In this document: positions 1 through 6,251 of the stretch, piece by piece
How the letters are laid out: the number at the start of each line of letters is the position of its first letter
Numbering within the stretch: position 1 is the stretch's first letter
Program-made: the position numbers and the translations under genes
The notes under the pieces: model-generated
What the model was told of the DNA's origin: nothing
Seen by the model: the letters and a program-made list of their open reading frames with translations, nothing else
The model's database searches: none
Assembly (NCBI GenBank): GCA_030605675.1
Contig: JAUWHV010000158.1
Location: 1-6,838 of the forward strand
DNA length: 6,838 nucleotides
Direction: 5' to 3'
Source of the DNA: Deltaproteobacteria bacterium
GTDB taxonomy: Bacteria; Desulfobacterota; Dissulfuribacteria; Dissulfuribacterales; UBA3076

Positions 1-12
1 AGAGGAGAAATT

Positions 13-306
13 ATGGCCAGACCCCCTAAATGGCGAAAAGTTGATCAGGAGCCTACGGTGACCTATTTCAAGCCAAGGGGCATACCGCTGCGCGGTCTTG
101 ATGAAGTTGTTCTGACTGTTGAAGGTCTTGAGGCATTGCGTATGAGCGATATGGAGGGAATGGATCAGGACGCTGCTGCTGTACGGATGGGCATTTCCAG
201 ACAGACCTTTGGGCGAATTCTGGCAACAGCCAGGAAGACCGTGTCTACTGCAATAGTAAAGGGTATAGGCCTGCGTATAGAGGGGGGAAACTATATCCTT
301 GGTTGA
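13..306 (+). CDS. DUF134 (UPF0251) family putative DNA-binding protein
   Basis: A 97-residue protein matching the DUF134/UPF0251 family, small predicted DNA-binding proteins of unknown target. Visible family hallmarks are the basic N-terminus (MARPPKWRKV), the TYFKPRGIPLR stretch at about 18-28, a sigma-70 region-4-like helix-turn-helix at roughly 38-75 (EALRMSDMEGMDQDAAAVRMG, then ISRQTFGRIL as the recognition helix) and the closing GLRIEGG. Length is normal for the family. The start is well set by AGGAG at 3-7, five bases before the ATG. Many relatives, as I recall them, carry a cysteine pair just after the basic N-terminus; here those positions are Asp-Gln, so any metal or redox sensing there is probably lost. 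In other anaerobes the family often sits beside NifB/NifX-like Fe-Mo-cofactor-binding proteins; no such gene is seen here, and the upstream side is cut by the window edge. The regulated genes are unknown. Confidence 0.92.
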   Translation: MARPPKWRKVDQEPTVTYFKPRGIPLRGLDEVVLTVEGLEALRMSDMEGMDQDAAAVRMGISRQTFGRILATARKTVSTAIVKGIGLRIEGGNYILG

Positions 307-335
307 GCGGTAAGCGTTCACTACATTAAAAGATG

Positions 336-409
336 AACGTCCAACATCGAACATCGAACGTCCAACATCGAACGAAAAACAAATATCCAATACCGAACAC
401 TCAACGGCT
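336..409 (+). repeat. Degenerate 7-nt tandem repeat, left arm of an inverted repeat
   Basis: Consecutive heptamers can be read from 336: AACGTCC, AACATCG, AACATCG, AACGTCC, AACATCG, then decaying units (AACGAAA, AACAAAT) and, after a 4-base slip, AATACCG, AACACTC, AACGGCT. Bases 343-372 recur exactly, inverted, at 501-530. Arrays of this AACATCG/AACGTCC type are, from memory, dispersed in many copies in Desulfobacterota and other environmental genomes. The array lies just past the stop codon of the DUF134 gene, between two convergent genes. Confidence 0.85.
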
Positions 410-500
410 ATTTCTGTTTCTTATCAGCCGTTTTGATACAGAGGGGAGCAGTCTTTCTTCCAGGTCATAAGTCTGTTTCTTCATCTTTTCCCATTCAACA

Positions 501-530
501 TTCGATGTTGGACGTTCGATGTTCGATGTT
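501..530 (-). repeat. Right arm of the perfect 30-bp inverted repeat
   Basis: These 30 bases are the exact reverse complement of 343-372, with 128 bases between the arms. Near-matching sequence continues for a few bases on either side (a further ATTCAACATT at 493-502). Transcribed from either side the pair could form a 30-bp stem, but there is no T-run after either arm, so it is not a standard intrinsic terminator. The spacer 373-500 shows no gene that I would support. Confidence 0.85.
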
Positions 531-560
531 CATTAGTCCATCCGGAGTCATAGAGACAAC

Positions 561-1811
561 TCACAAACCCTTTTCAAGACCTTCCACGTGCTGCTTCATC
601 CACCACAGGAGTATCAGTCCGGGAAGGGCCACCAAGGTTGTGATGAAAAAGAACTGGGGCCAGCCCACCCAGTTGACCAAAAATCCTGATGGTGGACCCA
701 CAAAGATCCTCCCCAAAGAGGCAAGGGCTGATAACAGGGCATACTGGGTTGCTGTAAAACGATGGTTACAGAGTGCCATAAGAAAGGCCACAAAGGCTGC
801 TGTACCCATGCCCCCGGATAGATTTTCAAAACCAACTGCGGCAATCATTGCTATGTAGCTCTTGCCGATCCATGCAAGCACCATGAAGGAAAGATTGGAT
901 ACTGCCTGCAATATCCCGAAAAACATGAGCGCGCCAAAGAGTCCGATCTTTGCCATGAGCCCTCCCCCCAGCAAGGCACCCCCAATAGTGGCGACAAGAC
1001 CAAACCCCTTGTTTATTGTCCCCACGTCAGTAGGGCTAAAACCAACTCCGCGGATAAGAAAGGCAGTAGTCAAAGTACCGGCAAAGGCATCCCCAAGCTT
1101 GTAAAGTACAATAAGTGCTAAAATGGAAATGGCTGCCGGCCTTGAAAAAAATTCCTTAAAAGGGCCGGAAATAGCTTCGGCCATGCTCCCGGGCGGCGAA
1201 AGCGAAAGCCTTGGCTCCGGGCCTGTAACAGTTCCAAGGATTCCCAATGCCATGATACCCGCCATTAGAATATACGTGTTTTGCCAGCCTATGCGATCTG
1301 ACAGTATGAGGGCCAAGGCCCCGGATACCAGCATGGCAATTCTGTAACCGGTAACTGAGAGTCCAACACCAAAACCCCGCTCCTTTTCCTCCAGTAAATC
1401 AGTCCGATAGGCATCAATTACAATATCTTGAGATGCAGAACTAAAGGCCACCATCAGAGCAAGGCAGGCCATAAGGAAAGGAGCGCCCGCAGGAGCCGTG
1501 AAGGCCATGGCAAATATCCCTAACACCAGGATTCCCTGGGTGAGTAGTATCCAGCCCCTGCGTCTTCCCAGCCACGGGGGGCAAAAGCGATCCATGACAG
1601 GTGACCAGAAAAACTTCAATGTATACGGAATCCCGACAAGAGAAAAAAGGCCGATAGTGCGGATATCCACACCATCCACTGTAAGCCAGGCCTGCAATGT
1701 CCCGCTGGTCAGGGCCAGGGGAAGCCCTGAAGCAAATCCAATAGGCAACATGACTGCCAGCCGTTTTGAGGCAAGGAACGGAATTAAAGATCTGAGGCGT
1801 GAAATACTCAT
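561..1811 (-). CDS. ampG: AmpG-type muropeptide permease (MFS transporter)
   Basis: Inner-membrane major-facilitator transporter of about 12 hydrophobic segments, closely resembling AmpG, which imports GlcNAc-1,6-anhydro-MurNAc peptides from the periplasm for peptidoglycan recycling. Numbered from the chosen start (416 residues), the family motifs are SGLPLALTSGTLQAWL at 28-43, WSPVMDR at 69-75, GRRRGW at 82-87, SQDIVIDAYRTDLL at 127-140, YKLGDAF at 237-243, ENLSGGMGTAAFVAFL at 329-344 and QYALLSALASLGR at 356-368. It is shorter than E. coli AmpG (491), which has extra C-terminal helices. The frame stays open back to 1982, but that upstream part lies inside a repeat element and has no AmpG character; MSISRLRSLIPFL is a natural N-terminus, although no good ribosome-binding site precedes it. 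It converges on the DUF134 gene. No beta-lactamase or recycling hydrolase is adjacent, so it appears to be a stand-alone gene. Substrate is inferred from family. Confidence 0.92.
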   Translation of the reverse strand: MSISRLRSLIPFLASKRLAVMLPIGFASGLPLALTSGTLQAWLTVDGVDIRTIGLFSLVGIPYTLKFFWSPVMDRFCPPWLGRRRGWILLTQGILVLGIFAMAFTAPAGAPFLMACLALMVAFSSASQDIVIDAYRTDLLEEKERGFGVGLSVTGYRIAMLVSGALALILSDRIGWQNTYILMAGIMALGILGTVTGPEPRLSLSPPGSMAEAISGPFKEFFSRPAAISILALIVLYKLGDAFAGTLTTAFLIRGVGFSPTDVGTINKGFGLVATIGGALLGGGLMAKIGLFGALMFFGILQAVSNLSFMVLAWIGKSYIAMIAAVGFENLSGGMGTAAFVAFLMALCNHRFTATQYALLSALASLGRIFVGPPSGFLVNWVGWPQFFFITTLVALPGLILLWWMKQHVEGLEKGL

Positions 1812-2120
1812 ATATGGACAAAAACGCTGTCTATGATTTTGCAATTTCCTTTTGCAGAGACAGTAATAATAAACTATAACATCTTTAGAAAAATCAGGCA
1901 TAATTACACTGCAAGAAGCCTGAAGCATGATTTTGCTCAAAAAGTCTGAGATGCAAGGCGCCGAAATCAGCTCAAGGCTCAAAGCTCAAGGCTCAAAGCT
2001 CTAAGGGATACCGTAATCAACCCCTTTTAGCTTTCAGCTTCAGGCTTTCAGCTCTTATGCAACGCGGCAGATTGAGTTTTTTCAGCGGAATCATCTGATT
2101 GAATTCTTAATCCTGAGCCC
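1812..2120. other. Divergent intergenic spacer between ampG and the exporter gene
   Basis: This 309-bp spacer separates the minus-strand ampG from the plus-strand exporter gene and must carry promoters for both. On the minus side, the AT-rich stretch 1850-1885 reads TATAGT on the minus strand, a possible -10 for ampG, but no convincing -35 is placed with it. Most of the rest (1927-2094) is a palindromic repeat element described separately. I see no gene, no riboswitch fold that I can name and no clear operator. Confidence 0.5.
1927..2094. repeat. Palindromic MITE-like element with heptad-repeat core
   Basis: The outer ends, 1927-1943 and 2078-2094, are inverted copies matching at 14 of 17 positions (core GATT..GCT.AAAAA). 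Inside, 1970-1997 is four copies of the heptamer GCTCAAR, and 2029-2055 read on the minus strand gives GCTGAAA-type heptamers. 1991-2007 and 2022-2038 pair at 14 of 17 positions around a 14-base loop. No ORF is encoded and no clear target-site duplication is visible. From memory, the strings AAAAAGTCTGAGATGCAAGGCG and CTGAAAGCT belong to dispersed repeats of deltaproteobacterial genomes, so this is probably a decayed non-autonomous element. Confidence 0.65.
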
Positions 2121-3152
2121 ATGATAGGTTTTTTAGAAGAAAGTTTTACTCACGCCCTGATGATTACCGGCTTTGTCTTTATGATGATGCTGGTGATTGA
2201 GTATCTGAACGTCCTTTCCAGGGGATTATTTCATCAGGAACTCCACGGCAGCCGATTGAAACAGTATCTGCTGGCTAGTTTTTTAGGAGCAACTCCCGGC
2301 TGCCTCGGAGCCTTTGCGGCAGTGACCCTTTATTCCCACAGGGTGTTCAGCCTGGGAGCTGTGGTGGCCGCTATGATTGCCACCAGCGGAGATGAGGCCT
2401 TCATCATGTTGTCCCTGATTCCCGAGAAGGCCCTATTAATTTTTTTAATCTTGTTTCTACTAGCTATTTTTGTCGGTTTTCTGACCGATACCTTGCTCGG
2501 AGATAAGGCGATCAGTCGATCAGGATGTCAACAAGAATTCGAACTCCACGAAGAAGATGTGTGTCACTGTTTTCCCTGGGGACGTATAAAAGAGCAATGG
2601 ACACATTGCTCCGTGGCCCGCGGAGTGCTGTCCGTCACTTTGGTATTGTTTCTTTTCGGGATACTCAGCGGCAAGCTGGGGCCGACTACATGGAACTGGA
2701 TCAGAATCACCCTCTTCATGGTTTCGGGAGTGGCGCTTTTTATCGTATCCACAGTGCCGGAACATTTCTTGGAGGAACATCTGTGGGAACATATAGCAAA
2801 AATCCACGTTCCACGAATATTCTTCTGGACATTCTCAGCATTATTCCTCATGCACATTCTTATTGATCAACTTCATCTTGAAGGCTGGATACAGCAAAAC
2901 CAGCTAATCGTATTGGCAGTTGCGTGCCTGGTTGGGGTCATCCCGGAATCAGGTCCGCACCTGATATTTCTCACCCTGTTTTATCAAAATGCCATACCCT
3001 TCAGCATCCTGCTGGCAAGCTCCGTGGTGCAAGATGGTCATGGCATGTTGCCTATGCTTGCCGAATCCCGCCTTGATTTTTTCAAAATCAAGGGCATCAA
3101 TTTATTTGTCGGGTTATGCGTGGGTCTGACAGGTTATTTGACCGGATGGTAA
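2121..3152 (+). CDS. Putative 10-TM heavy-metal exporter (ArsP_2-like; putative manganese/arsenic efflux permease)
   Basis: A 343-residue integral membrane protein matching the family annotated as 10-TM putative heavy-metal exporters, also called putative manganese transporters or arsenic efflux proteins (PF11449-like). Signature motifs are GATPGCLGAF at 56-65 and ATSGDEAF at 87-94 in the first half, and GVIPESGPHLIF at 272-283 and SVVQDGHGMLPMLAES at 301-316 in the second; the paired Pro/Gly/acid motifs suggest two pseudo-symmetric halves. Between them, after about four helices, a polar loop at 125-165 carries a Cys/His cluster (C136, H143, C148, H149, C150, H162, C163), a likely metal-sensing or loading site. 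The ATG at 2121 has only a weak ribosome-binding site (GAG), but the N-terminus fits the family. It is transcribed alone and divergently from ampG; no ArsR- or MntR-type regulator is adjacent. Membrane efflux is inferred from family; the metal (Mn, As or another) cannot be told from sequence. Confidence 0.85.
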   Translation: MIGFLEESFTHALMITGFVFMMMLVIEYLNVLSRGLFHQELHGSRLKQYLLASFLGATPGCLGAFAAVTLYSHRVFSLGAVVAAMIATSGDEAFIMLSLIPEKALLIFLILFLLAIFVGFLTDTLLGDKAISRSGCQQEFELHEEDVCHCFPWGRIKEQWTHCSVARGVLSVTLVLFLFGILSGKLGPTTWNWIRITLFMVSGVALFIVSTVPEHFLEEHLWEHIAKIHVPRIFFWTFSALFLMHILIDQLHLEGWIQQNQLIVLAVACLVGVIPESGPHLIFLTLFYQNAIPFSILLASSVVQDGHGMLPMLAESRLDFFKIKGINLFVGLCVGLTGYLTGW

Positions 3153-3159
3153 TATTAAA

Positions 3160-3231
3160 GTAATCCGTGTAATCTGCTTGCCCTGTGAAATGCGTAGCCT
3201 ATTTCTCTGGGGCGAAATCTGTGGATTAAAA
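3160..3231. repeat. Repeat of the ATCCGTGTAATCTG type, interrupted by a small hairpin element
   Basis: Two related half-units, TAATCCGTGTAATCTG (3161-3176) and GAAATCTGTGGATTAAAA (3214-3231), flank an imperfect hairpin. Joined directly through the C at 3177 they would form one continuous repeat of a kind I recall as common in environmental anaerobe genomes. The spacer 3153-3327 otherwise holds no gene that I would support and no clear promoter for the sugar operon downstream. Confidence 0.6.
3180..3213. repeat. Imperfect 34-nt hairpin nested in the repeat
   Basis: GCCCTGTGAAAT (3180-3191) pairs with ATTTCTCTGGGGC (3201-3213) around the loop GCGTAGCCT, with two T-T mismatches and one bulged G. 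No T-run follows, so it is a poor intrinsic terminator for the exporter gene even though it begins 27 bases past that stop codon. It looks like a mobile palindromic unit inserted in the flanking repeat. Confidence 0.6.
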
Positions 3232-3327
3232 ACCATGTTAGAAAAATCTGGAAATGTGAGGCGGATCAGGATAAATAGAGAAAGCATTTCTACAAAGGTA
3301 CGAAACCCATAATAGAAAGAGAGAGCT

Positions 3328-4707
3328 ATGAAAATAATCGTTGCAGGAACCGGCTATGTAGGTCTTGTACATGCTGCAGTGTGTTCAGAATACGGCCACG
3401 AAGTGTATGCGTATGACATTGACGCTGACAAGATTAAAGCATTTTCAACCGGTCAGACTGAAAAAATTGAAAAATACGTCAATGAACCGGGATTGACTAA
3501 TATTATCAAGGAAACACTTGGCAAATACCTATTCTTTACTCCTGATTTAAACTCAATCCTAGAAGGTACTGATGCTATTTTCATGTGTTTGCCGACTCCT
3601 CCAAATCTGGATGGCTCCACTAATCTTACTTATTACAATGCCGCGGCTGAAAATATTGCCATGACAGTTGCAAAAAGGAAGGACAAGCGCAGGCTTGTTT
3701 TTGTGAATAAAAGCACTGTACCTATTGGGACAGCACGACACCTGCAGGAGATCATGGATACCCATAGCGTGGAAAACTTTGGTGTTGCTTCAAATCCTGA
3801 ATTCTTGGCGGAGGGAACGGCTGTCGCTCAGGCACGAAGTCCGGACCGGGTTGTAGTAGGTTGCGACAACGAAGAGGACTTTAAAATTCTTCGCAGGGTA
3901 TACTCCCAATTTGTCAATCATGTTCGAGTAAAATACATAGAGACCACACCTGAGTCTGCAGAAGCAATTAAGTACGTTGCCAACACCTTGCTTCTCACCT
4001 ACATATCCTTCTGGAATGGCGTGGGAGCGAAAATTGGGGAAAAATACCCCAATGTCAAAATAGATGACCTTAGGCTCGGAGTTACGGCAGACGACAGAAT
4101 AAGTACATGGGGATCATCTGTGAGCAATGGAGCAGGTGGAAGTTGTTTCGGGAAAGATATCGCTTCATTAATTTATCAAATGCGAAGAGTAAACGTAAGC
4201 ACGAAGATGCTTGAAGCTTCCTATGAAGTTAACGAATTTCAGAAAGTCTACCTCATTGACAGGGCCATAACCGAGGCCGGGTTCCAGTTCAACAACAAGA
4301 CAATTGCTGTATTGGGTTTGGCATTCAAGAAACACACGAACGACATGCGGGATGCTTCTTCCATCAAAGTTATCGAATCTCTGCTGGGGAAAGGGGTGGC
4401 CAAGATAAAGGCTTACGACCCTTTAGCAATTGAGACTGCAGCGACCGAGTTTTCCATATCTAAAAATATCCTTTTTGAAAAAATTGACTATTTCCATACA
4501 GCCAAAGAGGCACTGGAAGGATCTCACGCGCTTTTCGTTTCCTCTGACTGTGAAGAATTCCGGGGGCTTTCCCGAACTATAGAGGAAAGCGTTAAACCAC
4601 CTTACCTTGTGATGGACGGGCGGCGCATGATTGCGGATTTCGAAGAAATGGTTGCCAAAGGATTCAGCTATTTGGCGGTGGGCGCGATGGCTATGAAGCC
4701 GGAATAA
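3328..4707 (+). CDS. ugd: UDP-glucose 6-dehydrogenase (UDP-Glc/GDP-Man dehydrogenase family)
   Basis: Cytoplasmic NAD-dependent enzyme of 459 residues that oxidises UDP-glucose to UDP-glucuronate through a covalent thiohemiacetal intermediate. The N-terminal Rossmann domain shows GTGYVG at 7-12 and D30 at the end of the second strand for the NAD ribose. STVP follows at 129-132, then NPEFLAEGTA at 156-165, with K215 in AEAIKYVANT as the conserved lysine. The catalytic cysteine is C273 in GGSCFGKD. The C-terminal UDP-binding domain carries VLGLAFKKHTNDMRD at 328-342 and YDP at 363-365. The FGKD after the cysteine resembles the animal-type FQKD more than the usual bacterial FPKD or PKD, and the length also fits UDP-glucose enzymes rather than GDP-mannose ones. 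GAGAG at 3320-3324 precedes the ATG. It leads a tight operon with rfbA and rfbC. The exact sugar (glucose or N-acetylhexosamine) is inferred; a WecC-like role is the main alternative. Confidence 0.92.
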   Translation: MKIIVAGTGYVGLVHAAVCSEYGHEVYAYDIDADKIKAFSTGQTEKIEKYVNEPGLTNIIKETLGKYLFFTPDLNSILEGTDAIFMCLPTPPNLDGSTNLTYYNAAAENIAMTVAKRKDKRRLVFVNKSTVPIGTARHLQEIMDTHSVENFGVASNPEFLAEGTAVAQARSPDRVVVGCDNEEDFKILRRVYSQFVNHVRVKYIETTPESAEAIKYVANTLLLTYISFWNGVGAKIGEKYPNVKIDDLRLGVTADDRISTWGSSVSNGAGGSCFGKDIASLIYQMRRVNVSTKMLEASYEVNEFQKVYLIDRAITEAGFQFNNKTIAVLGLAFKKHTNDMRDASSIKVIESLLGKGVAKIKAYDPLAIETAATEFSISKNILFEKIDYFHTAKEALEGSHALFVSSDCEEFRGLSRTIEESVKPPYLVMDGRRMIADFEEMVAKGFSYLAVGAMAMKPE

Positions 4708-4715
4708 AATTCTAT

Positions 4716-4720
4716 AGGGA
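4716..4720 (+). promoter_or_regulatory. Ribosome-binding site deciding the rfbA start
   Basis: AGGGA lies 7 bases before the ATG at 4728 but only 1 base before the in-frame ATG at 4722. The spacing favours 4728, giving the usual family N-terminus MKGIILAGG rather than MIMKGIILAGG. Confidence 0.65.
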
Positions 4721-4727
4721 TATGATT

Positions 4728-5630
4728 ATGAAAGGAATAATCCTGGCTGGGGGCTCAGGAACGCGCCTGTATCCAATTACCCGTGTGGTAAGTAAACAAC
4801 TTATGCCTGTTTATGATAAGCCTATGATATATTATCCATTATCAGTGCTGATGTTGGCAGGTATACGTGAGATACTGATTATATCCACCCCAGAGGATTT
4901 GCCCAGGTTCAAAGAACTTCTTCATGATGGTTCACAATGTGGCCTTTCCATCTCTTATGCAGAACAACCGCGCCCAGAGGGATTGGCTCAGGCCTTTATT
5001 ATTGGAAAGCCATTCATAGGCAGTGATAAAGTGGCACTTGTCCTTGGGGACAACATATTTTTTGGACATGGGCTTCCTGACATACTAAGGAGATGCAGTA
5101 GTTTTGAAAAAGGTGGCATTGTCTTCGGGTATTTGGTGCGTGATCCTGAGCGTTACGGGGTGGTTGAATTTGATCAACAGGGAAATGTTATTGGGATCGA
5201 GGAAAAGCCGGCAAAGCCCAAATCCAAATACGCTGTTCCCGGACTCTATTTTTATGACAACGACGTAGTGAAAATAGCAGAAGGCCTCAAACCCTCAGCC
5301 CGCGGCGAGCTTGAAATCACTGACGTCAACTTGGAATACTTGCGGCGTGGTAAGCTTCGAGTGGAACTTCTGGGGCGGGGATTTGCGTGGCTTGATACCG
5401 GGACACATGAGTCCCTCCTGCAGGCGAGCGATTTTGTACAGGCCATTCAGGAACGACAAGGGCTCAAAATTGCGTGTATTGAAGAGATTGCCTTTCGTCT
5501 TGGCTATGTAGATAGGGGACAACTCAGAAACCTCGCCAAAGATATGTTGAAAAACGACTATGGCCAATACCTGATGGAGGTCCTTTCAGAGAAAAAAGCC
5601 AATGAAATTTACCAAGACACCATTTCCTGA
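4728..5630 (+). CDS. rfbA: Glucose-1-phosphate thymidylyltransferase
   Basis: RmlA/RfbA, which joins dTTP and glucose-1-phosphate to give dTDP-glucose, the entry step to dTDP-L-rhamnose and other dTDP-sugars. In the 300-residue product the nucleotidyltransferase signature LAGGSGTRLYP is at 6-16, PVYDKPMIYYP at 27-37, and LGDNIFFG at 106-113 with D108 as the expected metal ligand. EEKP follows at 158-161, VPGLYFYD at 170-177, GELEITDVN at 193-201, and WLDTGTHESLLQAS from 221 supplies the second metal aspartate D223. The C-terminal helices are complete, and the last dozen residues (ending YQDTIS) run slightly past the usual end, overlapping the next gene by 29 bp. It begins 20 bp after ugd. A second in-frame ATG at 4722 would add two residues. 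Regulation is probably with the operon; dTDP-rhamnose feedback inhibition is a family property. Confidence 0.96.
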   Translation: MKGIILAGGSGTRLYPITRVVSKQLMPVYDKPMIYYPLSVLMLAGIREILIISTPEDLPRFKELLHDGSQCGLSISYAEQPRPEGLAQAFIIGKPFIGSDKVALVLGDNIFFGHGLPDILRRCSSFEKGGIVFGYLVRDPERYGVVEFDQQGNVIGIEEKPAKPKSKYAVPGLYFYDNDVVKIAEGLKPSARGELEITDVNLEYLRRGKLRVELLGRGFAWLDTGTHESLLQASDFVQAIQERQGLKIACIEEIAFRLGYVDRGQLRNLAKDMLKNDYGQYLMEVLSEKKANEIYQDTIS

Positions 5631-6159
5631 TGTTTTTCTGATTGAGCCGGATGTATTCAAAGACACCCGTGGTTTTTTCATGGAAACTTACAATCAGAGA
5701 AACTATGCAGAGGCGGGAATAGACAAAGTATTTGTTCAGGACAACTATTCTCACTCCAGGTATGGCATCCTTCGAGGACTTCACTACCAACTGAAAAATG
5801 CTCAGGGGAAATTGGTATTTGTAATAACAGGCGAAATATTTGATATTGTTGTGGACATACGAATTGGCTCGCCTAAGTTCGGGCAGTGGTTTGGAACCCA
5901 TCTTTCAGCAGAGAACAGGCGACAGATTTTTGTGCCTGAGGGTTTTGCCCACGGGTTCATCGTGCTGAGTGAAAGCGTTGATGTTATATACAAATGTACT
6001 GATTTCTATACCCCTGGGGATGAGTATGGAATTTTTTGGGCAGACCCAAGCATCGGTATTGATTGGCCTATAAAAAACCCTATCCTTTCAGACAAGGATA
6101 GCAAAAATCTAAAATTAAGTGAGATCCCAGAGGAACTTCTGCCCGCATTCCATTCATAG
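5602..6159 (+). CDS. rfbC: dTDP-4-dehydrorhamnose 3,5-epimerase
   Basis: RmlC/RfbC, a cupin-fold epimerase of 185 residues that inverts C3 and C5 of dTDP-4-keto-6-deoxyglucose. The family pattern is complete: DTRGFFMETYNQ at 21-32, FVQDNYSHS at 44-52, RGLHYQ at 58-63 with H61 the likely catalytic base, QGKLV at 68-72, GEIFDIVVDIR at 77-87, IFVPEGFAHGF at 109-119, YKCTDFYTP at 130-138 with the expected active-site tyrosine, and ILSDKD at 161-166 holding the partner aspartate. The intact catalytic residues argue for a true 3,5-epimerase rather than a 3-epimerase or FdtA-like isomerase. The start overlaps the last 29 bp of rfbA, pointing to translational coupling; a purine-rich AGAGAA run lies upstream. 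Its substrate needs RmlB and its product needs RmlD, neither of which is in the window, so those genes must be elsewhere if rhamnose is made. Confidence 0.95.
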   Translation: MKFTKTPFPDVFLIEPDVFKDTRGFFMETYNQRNYAEAGIDKVFVQDNYSHSRYGILRGLHYQLKNAQGKLVFVITGEIFDIVVDIRIGSPKFGQWFGTHLSAENRRQIFVPEGFAHGFIVLSESVDVIYKCTDFYTPGDEYGIFWADPSIGIDWPIKNPILSDKDSKNLKLSEIPEELLPAFHS

Positions 6160-6185
6160 TCAACACAAAGGACGAATTCAGAAAC

Positions 6186-6251
6186 ATGCTTTCAGACCCT
6201 GATATGCAGGTGAAGCAAGCAGCCATGAAGATCTTGAAAAAAATCGGTTAA
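6186..6251 (+). CDS. Possible 21-residue ORF resembling one HEAT-repeat unit
   Basis: A very short ORF, 26 bases after rfbC, starting MLSDPDMQVKQAAMK and ending KKIG. The pattern L-x-D-P-D-x-x-V-K-x-A-A-x-x-I/L-x-x-I-G is close to the second half of a HEAT repeat. Its stop overlaps the next start as TAATG, an arrangement typical of translational coupling, and AAAGGA at 6167-6172 lies upstream, though 13 bases away, which is long. The frame is open back to 6123, inside rfbC. It could be a coupling leader peptide, the surviving tail of a larger HEAT-repeat gene cut off when rfbC was joined here, or chance. No function is claimed. Confidence 0.3.
   Translation: MLSDPDMQVKQAAMKILKKIG

Noticed and set aside
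336..409. CRISPR array
   Set aside because: The repeating unit is only 7 nt and contiguous, with no spacers of regular length and no cas gene in the window.
433..858. 141-codon plus-strand open frame overlapping the end of ampG
   Set aside because: It is antisense to ampG for most of its length, its first third translates the inverted-repeat arm, and it shows no domain.
1441..1836. Open frames on both strands inside ampG
   Set aside because: Shadow frames of the strongly conserved ampG coding sequence with no domain of their own.
1812..1982. 57-codon N-terminal extension of the ampG frame back to 1982
   Set aside because: The added peptide has no AmpG similarity, lies partly in the palindromic element, and covers the AT-rich region expected to be the promoter.
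2520..2866. Alternative frames inside the exporter gene on both strands
   Set aside because: They overlap a well-matched membrane-protein frame and translate to sequence without family character.
3180..3213. Hairpin as intrinsic terminator of the exporter gene
   Set aside because: Two mismatches, a bulge and no following T-run; a nested repeat explains it better.
3235..3312. 25-codon frame MLEKSGNVRR... upstream of ugd
   Set aside because: No ribosome-binding site or family resemblance, and it begins at the edge of a repeat; most likely chance.
3286..3313. CATAAT as a -10 promoter box for the sugar operon
   Set aside because: No matching -35 at a proper distance, and the transcript would start almost at the ribosome-binding site.
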